Source: Serilophus lunatus (taxonomy: Eukaryota; Chordata; Aves; Passeriformes; Eurylaimidae). Taken from it: DNA of 64,000 bases. The position numbers and the translations under genes were made by a program. The notes under the pieces were generated by a model. The model was given only the letters and a program-made list of their open reading frames with translations. It was not told the origin of the DNA and did no database searches. The DNA lies in the NCBI GenBank assembly GCA_013399895.1, contig VXBA01002417.1, positions 1,536,218 to 1,600,217 on the forward strand, given 5' to 3'. Shown here in pieces: positions 50,451 through 61,690 of the stretch (position 1 is its first letter; every line of letters starts with the position of its first letter).

Positions 50451-50898
50451 AGTAGTGCCAGGCAGCTGCAGACATTTCCTGTGATGATATCCCCAAAATG
50501 AAGGTGAAAAAAGATGGGCTATGAGGTGGTCAGTACTGACTTCAGTCTTGAGACCTGCAGCATGGAAATTGTGTGTATCCAGCCTCTTTTAAAGATACAA
50601 CAGACTGTGTTCTGCACAGTGTTTATCTTGTATTTCAGATGTTTTATAAATGAGCAGTATTCTGCAAGGTGTGTCTAACTCCTCTGTTCAACCTCTTACT
50701 GTCTTTGGGATCATGATGAGTTTGTTATTAGCCAGATCCATAATGACTGTAGTGAGAAGGAAAAATAAGAGGAGTATTTTGGCCTGACTGTATATGCTGG
50801 GTCCATCTGCTTTTGAAGAAAACCAGATCATGGTCAGTGCTTTTGGTCCCTCCTATCCTCTGCCTTTGCAACAAGGGAGTTTTTGAGAGATCACTCTT

Positions 50899-51050
50899 AG
50901 AATCATAGAATTCTAAAATGTTTTGGGTTGGAAGGGACCCTAAATCTCATCTCATTCAACCTCTCTGCCATAGACAGGGACACCTTCCACTGTCCCAGGT
51001 TTCTCCAAGCCCTGTCCAGTCTGGCCTTGGACTCTTCCAGTATTGTGGCA
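50899..51050 (-). mobile_element. CR1 LINE 3' fragment
   Basis: TAGAATCATAGAATTCTAAA, GGGTTGGAAGGGACCCTAAA, GACAGGGACACCTTCCACTG and CTGGCCTTGGACTCTTCCAG. It is truncated at the block corresponding to GGATGGGGCA. The short ORFs on both strands here are derived from it. Confidence 0.92.
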
Positions 51051-51778
51051 TCAACAATTTCTTGGATGTTGTTGTTTTGTGGTAGCCAGAGCATCCCTCA
51101 GAAGGAAAGACGAACTGAAGTGGTACCAAAAAATTGACAACTAGAGGGATTTAGGAAAACATTAAGGTGAGATGTGCTTCAGTGAGAGCCATCTTCAGGC
51201 AAAATATTTGAGTCTTGTGACTCTCTAAGCATCCTTCTGCATTTTGCCTCAGTTTACTTTTGCTCACTGAAGCATTTGGATAAAATTATTCCATTAAGCT
51301 CATTGGAGTCAGAATGAGTTTATTTTAACTTTCTTATTCTGATGAGTCTGTAGGGCTCTTTCGTTTTCACCCTAGTGTAGAGCAGTTTTAATACTAAAAC
51401 TGCCTCAATCTGTGCTAGAAGCAAATGGAGCACAGAAAGAAGAACTTTTTATGCAGTAATTCCTTTCAGTGACTGAAATTTCATCTGTCCTTCCCCAAAC
51501 TTCATTGCTTCTCTTTTGGATTTAGAGTTCACTTGTGTTATCTGCCATCTGAGTTTGAATTATGCATCTTGAATGATGTGACTATATATGGAAAAGAGAA
51601 GCTTTGACCCCTTTTTGGGTGCCTAAAATGTTGTCTTTTTGTTGCCAATAAAATATAGGATTAGCTGTCAAGATTCCTGGTAGCCTAGTCACAAAAAACT
51701 TACAAATGAATAGAAACTATTTTAAAATATTAAGATTAATTTTTAAAAAAGATGACAGCAGGTAAAAAAAAATACCCC

Positions 51779-51795
51779 TTTTTTTTTTTTTTTTT
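51779..51795 (+). repeat. Poly-T tract facing a poly-A run
   Basis: About 17 T immediately after GGTAAAAAAAAATACCCC. Together they can fold into an A/T hairpin. Both-strand ORFs over it are low-complexity artefacts. Confidence 0.85.
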
Positions 51796-53767
51796 GCTTT
51801 CTAATGAAACCTTGCATGAAATCCATAAAGTTGCCCAGCATTATGGCATTAAAACAGTGTCCCTTTGGTCCTGGAAGCTGCTGAGCTCTTTCCAGCGGTA
51901 CCCGGTGCTGAACTTGTTGGCACATCTATACGTTAGCAACTTATTATTCCACGAGCATCACTTCATTTGGGCTGGCAATAAGTCCTGTTCTGTCATTGTG
52001 CTGCAGAGGAATGTTTAGACCTGCAATGTGCATTGGAGTCTGTTTGTTTGCAGCAGCTGATTTGCCTGAGCTTTGATGCGCAGTCACTTTCTGACATTTG
52101 TGTATTTCAGCAGTGAACAATGTAAACTCATTTTCTGAGCACTTTGATTACTTGCACATAGCAGTGCCCATGGCATGTGACAGAGAAGAGCACTCTATCC
52201 ACTAATCAGATAGATATGCTTCAAGCGTATTTACACAAAATAATGAAAACAGCTGTTAGATACCTTTAAACTTGAGTGTGTTTTGTTATTAATCTACTAG
52301 CCCGTACACATGACACTATAATTCTTCGCTCACTCAAGTTGCCTTTAATGACACAGTAATAAAACAGAGAGGGATGAAAGTAATGGAATTGTAGAATGTA
52401 ATGCCTCAATTGTTCTACAGTGTCTTCCTTTTTGCCAAAATAAACCACAATTAGGTCCATATGGTGTTTTGAAGTTTTCAAGCAATGACCCTAATAAAAA
52501 GTAATGAATTTCTGACAAAAGAAAGCATGGTGCTCTTTTAAGCAGATATCTTCGCTATTGATCTAGTTATGATTGCAGACTGATATGCTAATAGAAGAAG
52601 AAAGGTTCAACGTGCCTGGTACAAGGACTTTCATTTGTGGTTTATTTTGTTCTTATGAAATTCAGATTGAAAAGGTAGAAACATGTTGTAATCCATCAGT
52701 TATGACTCCCTTTTAAAAGACCTACTATAAAGAAAACAAATGGGTTTTCCTTGAGGAAAAAATGGAGTTTGGAAAGCATTTGTTAACTTGAAATTCCCAA
52801 AGTGAATATTAACTAGGAGGGTGCCTCGTGATGATGAAGATGCTTTCTTTGGATGTATAAAATTTGACTTGAGCACTTCATTGTCTTCGGAGGTGCAAGG
52901 TCTGGTATTGACTTTTCTCTCTTTTAACCATTTTGTGGAGCAATTGGATGATATTCCTCTTCATCTGGAAAATCTAATTATCCATAGAGCAGTTGTTAGG
53001 TAAGTGGGGATACTCAAACACAGTGATTAAGGAGGATGTGCAGCTCATCCTCCTACATATCTATGGGCAACCATTAAATGAGTATGGTGTGTCAGCACTA
53101 TTCCAGTGCAGTAATAATGATGCCTGAAGTGTGGGTAATGAAGTCTTAAAAAGAGAGGAGAAGGCAGGTTCTGGAAATGGATACAAGGGGAAGGAGAAAA
53201 TAAATGGCTTTGATGAACCTTCAGTGTTAGTAGTTGTTGAATGAATGTTCAGGCCACATACACACAGTCATAAATGACTCAATTGAAAAGCATCTGCTAG
53301 GTAATGTGTATTATTGGCATTATTTTACTCCAGGAATAGTGGTTGAGGCCTGTAGTTTTGCAAAAAGAAACTATTCAGAGAATCCTTTCAAGACAATCAA
53401 CCTTCTCTACCTTTAATCACCTCAAGAAACTGTCTCTGAGTTGCTCCTTCATTGGTAAATTAAGAGTCCAGTTATTTAATGGGCTGATTTCCTTGTTGCA
53501 TGTTCTCTGACTATTGACCTGCCTTTTAGACTTGCTGTTCCAGTCTCTAGTACTGCACCTTTGGAAAATAAACTTATTTTGGACTCAACAACCTGGACCA
53601 TTTTCTATTTATATTTTGTTGCCTTCTACATTGGTAATTGTCCCTTCTCTTTATGTATCTTACACTTTTGTGTAGTTACTTTATTAATTTTAATATCAAA
53701 GACCACTTTTCATGGGTAGAACTTTATCCTCATCAATGTATCTTATTTTTATAAGCAAGGTAAATGA

Positions 53768-53874
53768 ATTCATAGGATCATGGAGTGGTTTGGGTTGGAA
53801 GGTACCTTGAATACCATCTCATTCCAACCCCCTGCCATGGGCAGGGACACCTTCCACTAGACCAGTTTGCTCAC
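53768..53874 (-). mobile_element. CR1 LINE 3' tip
   Basis: CATAGGATCATGGAGTGG, TTTGGGTTGGAAGGTACCTT, CAACCCCCTGCCATGGGCAG and CACCTTCCACTAGACCAG, ending soon after TTTGCTCA. It is close to the general pattern, so relatively young or slowly decayed. Confidence 0.92.
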
Positions 53875-56840
53875 TTGCTAGTTATTCCACCATTGTTCTA
53901 ATTGCTCACCTTCTTGGACTGGATGCCTCAATGAGATGTGACTGATTAATTTGTTTTATTGCAGTCATGTGTTACAGTATTTGACTGGTGCTTAGGAGCT
54001 GGGGCTTGCCTTCTGGAGGAGAATATGTGCTACAAGAGAAATAATTTCATTTCAGATTATAAAATCTGGATTATTTATTTTATTTTAATTCTAATAATAG
54101 GAACATAAAAGTGAAAATCCTCACCTTCCTTCCTGTAATTAAAATATTTTTGATTTTTTTTTTCTTCTTGCCTTGACTTTCAGTGTTAAAAGCTTTAAGA
54201 AATGGCCTTCTGCTGTGAAATAGTGTCAAATTTTAGAGTGACTTTAAATTATATTAAAAAACCCTCAATCAAGCATGTGCAGCCTAGGAAATGTTTAAAA
54301 TGTGCTGGTTTTCATAGCCAGTTGTAGATGAGAAATGTTGGGTTTTTCACCCTCACTGAGCAGGTTCTCCTAAGAAGCTGGATGAAAGCAAGTGTTTGCT
54401 GTGGCTCCTTGTGCTCTGGTCATGATTTAGTGCTTGCATTAAAGTTACCTGCTATATCATATCTGATAACAAAAGTTTTGAAATAATACTGAAAAAGGCT
54501 CGGAAAAAGTGTGGGAGCTGGAAAATGCTTAACTAAGTCCTTTATTTGTTAAAATGCAAGGACCTACTACGTAGTCATCCTTCCTTGCGAAATCTAACTA
54601 CCATCAGGTGACTTTAGAAATTCTGGCTTATTTTCTGTGCAACTCAGTTGAAATTATTTGAGATTTTGAGGTACTTTGAAGTTCTTGGTATGCTTGCAAA
54701 GACATCTATAAACTTACCTTAGTGTATTTTGAAATCTGAAGTTTTTAGATGTTTGTGGTGTCCCAGGTTTCAGGTGTTCATTTGGAAAAGAAAACCGCTC
54801 AGTGTGTTTTTGTTTTTTGTATGAAAGTGCCCGTCATATTCTCAGTCCTGTATTATTTATACCTTCACTTGCATTATGATAACACCTGGTACATCCTGTG
54901 ACTTTCCCACACATGAAAAAAAGTGCAACCAGTATCTAAGAAGCATTAGTACCCAACAAATATAATAGACCAAGGCTTCTGATGTTTAATGTAAAACAGT
55001 TCTGTAGGTGACTTAACTACAGCCATGTAGATTTTCTCAGTCTGCATGGGTGTCAGCAAGACCAGCTCCCTAATGAACAGTGGTTATTATTGCAGCTCTC
55101 TTAGTAGTGGGACAAATTATTGCATTATGGATCTCATCTAAAATTTTCAATCCTTCTTGCAAAACCCAAATATTTCCTACTTTTTGACCTGCTGGCACAG
55201 AATTATTTTTTTTAGTGATGTACCACAACTTTGATTTCTTCTGGGTTGTTGATACATTCAGATTCTTGTAAGAACAATGTCTCTTAGTGTGATGATCAGA
55301 TGTGGTGATTTTTTACCAGTAGATTGAGGGGACAAGTTTAAGAAAACATTTTTTGTAGTGTGTTTTGGAAACACAGGCTGGTTGTAGAGGTTACATTCAA
55401 AATACCAGGGACTAGTACAGCAGCATTTGAGTAAATTGGGATATAAACAAACATCTGTTGCAGGAATGTAGAAATGACATCATAAAGAATGTATGCAAAA
55501 ACTTAATTGAAAAAGAATGATGCAGAATTGCAGCATGACTTTAAGTCTGAATTGATTTTTGCCTTCAGAGTGAAAGTGGGATTTTTGTGCAACATTCCAA
55601 TACTATAAAGTATTTAAAATGTAATGTCCTATTAATGTACCTAAAATGTAGACTCTGGGTCACCCAATAAGAATAGTAGTTACAGTAATACAGTATATGT
55701 AATATGCAATTATCTTGACAATAGTTTTATTTTTTCAACAATTTTGTCATAAAAGAGCAGTAAGATACAATGAATTTGATTCATTTTGTGTGTGTGAATC
55801 ATTTAATAGGCCATTACATCTACTATATTAGACTCCATTCTCCTTTCAGAGCTTTTCATTATAAGCCTGTCTTTAATGGAAAGAAGTTTAACCTTCCCTC
55901 CCAGATAGATTGAACCCCATAACAGTGTAAACATTCTCATTATAAAATAAAATCCCCTTCCCCAAGGGCAGCACTATAATTATGTTGCAGAGTGTTGTAC
56001 AAATGTTTCTCTTAAAAAATGTTGTCTCATTCTTGTCCTCAAGTTTTTATCATTTTCATTTATGAAGAGAATCAATAATGCTTTAAAATTGTAATTTAAT
56101 AAAATAAATATGATCTGATTATTTTTTAATTTTTTGAAGTTATTTTAATCAAGTTTGAGAAGAAGTCATCAGTAAAATTGCCGTTGATTTATAAATAGGA
56201 TAATTAGAGGCTTTCCTCCTAAGTACTGTTCACTGGCATTGTGGCTGTTTTTATTGCCTAGTCAAACCTCTTCATTCAATTTTAAAATTGCCTTTTGAAT
56301 GAACTGCACTATGAGCTTGCCAAATAGTGTCACCATTAATACCTTACCTCCTCTATTTCATTGTCCAGTCTGTAAATGCACAATAAATTGTTTGATAAGG
56401 AGGTCAATGAGGTTGTACTAGTTTTTAAGTGAATTACGGCCGAACGTTTGGGATTATGTCACACTCTTTATTGTAGTGCCGGGTATAAAAGCTGGTGATA
56501 CAGCACGGGGGAGATCATTTGGTGGGGCTGCTCCAGGACTAGACACAAATCAAGAAGAGCAGGTTCTCTACTGATCTTAATCTAGAGAATAGATTTAAAA
56601 AACACACCTTATTAATCCAATCCTTTATTCTAATTAAAGACGCTCTCAGTGGCAGGTACGTGCCACGTGCTCCACAAGGTTGGGTTGGGACAAAGATGTT
56701 TGCAGCAGGAGAGTATTTCACTCTTTCAGTTACTGAAAAGCTGATGTAATATTCCTGGAAGGTCCTAAAGCACCTCTAACCAGCATGCTGGATGTTTGTA
56801 TCTCAGATGTTTGATTGGAATTGGGTTTTATGTATGCATT

Positions 56841-57241
56841 AGAAGTGGCTGAGGGAGATGAGGGTTTTCAGATTCAAGAAAATTAGGGTCAGGGGAGACC
56901 TTACTGTTCTCTACAACTGCCTGAAAGGAGGTGGGATCTTGGTGGGGGTCAGGCTCTGCTGCCAGGTAATGAGTGGCAGGATGAGAGGAAACAGCTTCAA
57001 GTTGTGCCAGGGGAGGTTTAGATTGGATATTAGGAAAAATTTCTTCACAGAAAGGGTTACCAAGCATTGGCACAGGCTGCCCAGGGCAGTGGTAGAGTCA
57101 CCATCCCTGGAGGGACTTTAAAGCCATATAGATGTGGCACTTGGGGATGTGGGTTAGAGATGGGTTTGGCAGTGCTGGTTGGATTTGTTCATCGCAGAGG
57201 GCTTTTCCAGCCTAAGTGGTTCTGTGATTCCATGAGTCTGT
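56841..57241 (+). mobile_element. CR1 LINE 3' fragment of a different subfamily (about 400 bp)
   Basis: Forward: GTGGCTGAGGGAGATGAGG, TCAGGGGAGACCTTACTGTT, TCTCTACAACTGCCTGAAAG, CAAGTTGTGCCAGGGGAGGT, TTGGATATTAGGAAAAATTT, CTTCACAGAAAGGG, AGTCACCATCCCTGGAGG, ATGTGGCACTTGGGGA and a tail GTGATTCCATGAGTCTG. This is the chicken-type CR1 that lacks the AAGCTGTGGCTGCCCCATCC block, unlike most copies in this window. Confidence 0.93.
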
Positions 57242-59950
57242 AACTGATTTTGGAGAATTATGCCAGATTGTTATCACCATTCCAGCAGTTTCCTGTCCTG
57301 ATGCATCACCTTCACCCAGCCCTCATCTTCCTCGAGAGCTCCTCCGTGGCCCAGGCTGGGACTCCCACCCAGGCACGTCCTCCCCCAGCACACGGCGCGA
57401 GAGCGGTTTTGAAATAGAAATGTAAAAGGCAAAGTAAGAAACTTTGTGCTTGTTGAGTCTAAAAGAAAGTCTGTTTGTGTGTGTCTCTCCCTTTGTAACA
57501 GAAGGAATGTTTCTTATGTTTCTGTCTTCAGACAGTTGGCACACATTTCATCTCAGCAGCTGCTTTCTCTTAAAGTGCAGTAGAGTGTAGGACTGTAGTG
57601 ACACTAGCATTAATACTTCACATTCTGCTATCATATGCTGTCACTGTGAAATATGGATCTAGGTTACATGTGTTTGCAGACTTTGTACTGCTGAATTATG
57701 AAAGCTGACTCCGTTGGAGGATTGTGTTGTATTCAGAGACTGTGAACTGAACAATAAATGAATGCAGGCAGAGACTTGCAGTCATAAGCAGTATCCTCCT
57801 TTTTGGCCTAATTGAGACAATAGCTTTAAAATGTAGGATTGCCAAATAAAACTTCATTGTTGACTTAGGTAAATATATTTAGCAGGCATTTAAATATGTC
57901 TCTCGTGGGTACCTTTTAGTTGTTATCCTCAAGCTTGTTTAAATATTATTTTTAAATCCTGTTTTTCTGAATGGGATGAATAAAATGGATTACAAAAAGT
58001 ACTGCTGCTGTGTTCCAGAAGAAATTATTGAGAACAATTAGTTATTTTTTTATCAAGAATTATTATGTAGCCATAAATATAATCCTACAGTTTTTTTATA
58101 TGTCTGGATGGCTATAAGAGTGAGGAGCTGCACTTTATTTCTAAATGTATAAAGTTAATACAGAGTAACTTTTATATTAACAGTAAATATCAGCTGAGAC
58201 ATCAGGAATCATTGCATGTGGAGTCATAAGGTATTTGATCATGACCTGCTGAAGTTACCTGGGACTGCACAGTAACTAAAGGGTAAAAATGCTGCTGGAA
58301 ATGAGTATTTGGAAATATTTTGAAATGAAGGCTCAGTGTAAGGAGGTGCTGAGGTATCTGCAAGCAGATCTCAATACAGGCTCATATACACAATTGTGTT
58401 GTGCTAGAAATGCTCATCAGTGTATTGGCTAAACACAGATTTGTTTAGTAGCTGAAGTAAATGATTTTATTTCTTAAAAAAATTCTTAAAATCAGGAATC
58501 CATAATTCCAGTGGTAGCATCATTGCTATGACTATACGCTGACAATTAAACTTGAAGTTGATTTTCTCTGTGCAACCACTGACAATCAGGAATCAAACCC
58601 AGATGCAGAAATCTGGCATCCAGTGTAACACTCTCCATTTATTTTCAGTTTTTATCTTTCAATACCAGCATATATGAAAGGAGAGAGGAATAAACAAAGC
58701 ATACATTTGGTAGCATTAGATTGCCTTCCTGATAAATGGCCTTTAAATCACACTCCTTTAGGAGCTTCCAAGTGTCAAAAAACCATAATCTAATGCTCAG
58801 AATAATGTTAGAATGGCTGTGGACAGTGTGAAGGAAATGTTTGATCTTACTGAACTTGCCAGTGGATTTCAGTGCTTCTCATGTGTGGGGTTTGTATCAT
58901 CTACCTACGGAATCTGGTGTGAAGTGCTTGCTGTCATGGCTCTTCCCGTGTTGATTTTGAGAATTCTTTTGTATCTGATGCTCAAGTGGGAAGGTGGGGT
59001 TGTATCCTCTCTCAGCAGTGCTGTTCCTGTGCTTCTCATAACAACCTTTCTATTGTCATCTCATTCCCTGACTTCTTTTAAATGGCATCCAGGTTCATGT
59101 TAAGTTTAAATATGCTCGTCAAGGATTGTCCTGGACTCGAAACCATGCACTTCAAATTTTGTACTGTGACAGTACATTGTTCAGTTGATTGGAAAGAGGT
59201 GAAACACATAAACAATTTTAGCAGCAGAATTTAACCTATTATTGAGTCATGCTGGAGGTAATATCTCTGTGCTCTCTCAGAGCCCTAGTTATGTGCATAA
59301 TAAATCATGATAGTTTTTAGGTGCTCACTCATTTTCAGTGCAGCAAGCAGCTGCATCATCAGTCTCCTCTTCTTTGCTTGTCTTCTCACAGCCATCGAGG
59401 GTTTTTTTATTCTGTAGAAACTTCACTGTACTGAGGTTTATTTTTAATATATGGAAAATAAAATGCTAATAAATTTCAAATTTTCAATCATCTACATCTA
59501 TTTTCCTGTCAATGTGAAGATCATTTCCTTAACCTTGACAGATCTGTGGCATTTTCTCTTTCAAAAGAATGAGGCTAATGTGTTGATGTTCACATAAACA
59601 AGACTATTTTGTAGTTCATTGCTTTTAGTCATCTTTCTAAATGTTCTTGTATTTGTCAAAATATTTCTGTGGCATGTGACAGTAGAAACACCAGTAGAAA
59701 CATTTTTTCTGAAATTTTTGAAGTCTATTTGTAGAATATTGTGTGCATCTACTATTAAATGTATAGAAAATGCACCTTGGGTAGAGTATTGCACTGGTTA
59801 GAAGGCAGAATTGATGGGGACTCCATCTCTGATGTGGTCTAATAGTTAAATTGCACAAATTTTAGAGTAATAGTCATAGTGGCATTTACCAAAACAGCAA
59901 AATTGTCACTTTTCTGTGGAGACCAGGTACAACAATTACAGCTGAGTTAT

Positions 59951-60190
59951 GCCTGTGAGGAGAAATGACCTTAAGATCAAGGAGGACAGATTTACATAAG
60001 ATTTTGAGAAGAAATTCTTCCCTATGAAGCCCTGGTACAGGTTGCCCAGAGAAGCTGTGGCTGCTCCATCCCTGGAAGTGTCCAAGGCCAGGTTGGAGCA
60101 ACCTGGGATAGTGAAAGGTGTCCCTTCCCTTGGTAGGGGGTGGAACAGGATGAGCTTTAGGTTCCTTCCAATCCAAACCATTCTATGATT
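59951..60190 (+). mobile_element. CR1 LINE 3' fragment
   Basis: GAAGAAATTCTTCCCTATGA, GGTTGCCCAGAGAAGCTGTG, CATCCCTGGAAGTGTCCAAG, GTTGGAGCAACCTGGGATAG and the 3' end CCAATCCAAACCATTCTATG. It ends cleanly at ATGATTC. The two ORFs on the minus strand here belong to it. Confidence 0.93.
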
Positions 60191-61523
60191 CAAAATTACA
60201 TTATTTGTTGGAACTTTTTAACAGGGAGCAGTGAGGGGATAAAGGAGGAATTGAGTGAGACTGAAGTCTCTGAACTGTGGGTGTTGATGGGGATGTGTCC
60301 TCAGAGCTGCCTAGATGCTGTCACTATTAATTGTAGCATATGCTACAAATATACCAGGAGGCAGCAATATGGAGCTGGGACATAGGAAATAGGAGCTTAC
60401 CTTGTGATGGAAGCCAAAAGGGCTCTTTCAATCTGACTGTGGAAAGATGTAACTGTGGATTTTTCTACATTTGAGATATTTTAGCAGTTTAAGACGTACT
60501 CTGTTGCTCTCTGCTTTCTGTTCCTGACCCCTTGCAGGGTGCTGGACCTCCCATGTCTGACAGGGAAGTGCTGGTCTTCATCAAACCACATAAATATAAA
60601 GATCCTCAGTGCCTTTTGTCATCAGAGCTAATCTAGCATGCAGTTTTTCAGAGATTACTGTGCAATGCCCCAGGGACATGATGAGCAAAGTTCTCAAGCC
60701 CCAAAGGACTGAACTATGAAACCACATTTCCAAATAGATTAAAAGTATTTGTCGTCAGCTAGTTTGAGAAGAGCTGAACAGAAGTCCTTTACATATGTGT
60801 GCTCGTGCATGTCTTGTGTATGCACACACACTTGAGCTTGTAGGAACCCAGGGTGTTCAGTTGTTTTATTTAATAATAATCAAGATTTTGATATTTCAAG
60901 TGGGACCTGTTTCTAAGCTAAAGATGGAATTTTTGAGACTCTTATAGTTTATTGTGTCCTTTTCCTCCACCTTAGGGTCCTATTGTTGTGGGAAAAAGTC
61001 CAAAATTACCTCAAATACATAAATTTTGAGATAGGTCAAAAGAATTGAGCCATACTATCTGAGTCAGTATCAAAGTCAATTACTTAGGCAGGTTTACCAG
61101 AAAAGTGTGTGAAAATAAAGGAATCCCTCTGTTATTCTCCACATTCCCCTCTTAATTAATTCATGAGGCAGCAACACACATGGTGTTTTGTGCCTTCCAT
61201 AGGAGTCTTAGTCTGAAGTTTTACTGAAAACCAAACCACACACAAGGATCTACACTCAGACGTTTTTGAAGCCATTTTGGTGCTCCTATACCAGGATGCT
61301 GTTAGGCCAGTCTCAAAAAGGCAACTGTGTTCAGCTGGATGTGTTCTGGTCCTACTCCTGATTATACCTGCTGTTAGATGGAATAGCACATGGTCAAACC
61401 AGGGCGTTCCCAAAGTGAGGCAGAGTTACATTTTATCATTTGAAGCCAGCAGGACATCCCATCCTGTCTACATTTTAGTTAGGTGATGTTCTGATCACCA
61501 TTCCCATTCATTAATGATCAATA

Positions 61524-61690
61524 GACTGCCCAGAGAATCTGTGGCTTCCCCATCCTTGGAAGTGTTCAAGGCCATTGGACGGGGCTGGAAGCAGCCTGGG
61601 ATAGTGGGAGGTGTCCCTGCCCATGGCAGGGGGCTGGAATGAGGTGAGCTTTGAAGTCTCTTCCAACACAAACCATTCTGAGTTTCTGTG
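61524..61690 (+). mobile_element. CR1 LINE 3' fragment
   Basis: GACTGCCCAGAGAATCTGTG, CATCCTTGGAAGTGTTCAAG, AGCAGCCTGGGATAGTGGGA, GCCCATGGCAGGGGGCTGG, CTTCCAACACAAACCATTCT and a decayed tail. It is truncated at the TTGCCCAGAGAAG block. Confidence 0.92.

Noticed and set aside
52821..53003. 60-codon ORF ending at a GTAAGT-like donor, considered as an exon
   Set aside because: The donor (AGGTAAGTGG at about 52998-53007) is attractive but no acceptor and no known protein match. It may deserve an RNA-seq glance, but it is not supported as a gene.
58813..59103. 96-codon ORF with a hydrophobic, membrane-like segment (LAVMALPVLILRILLYLML)
   Set aside because: T-rich intron sequence gives hydrophobic residues by chance. 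There is no known family and no flanking splice signals of quality.
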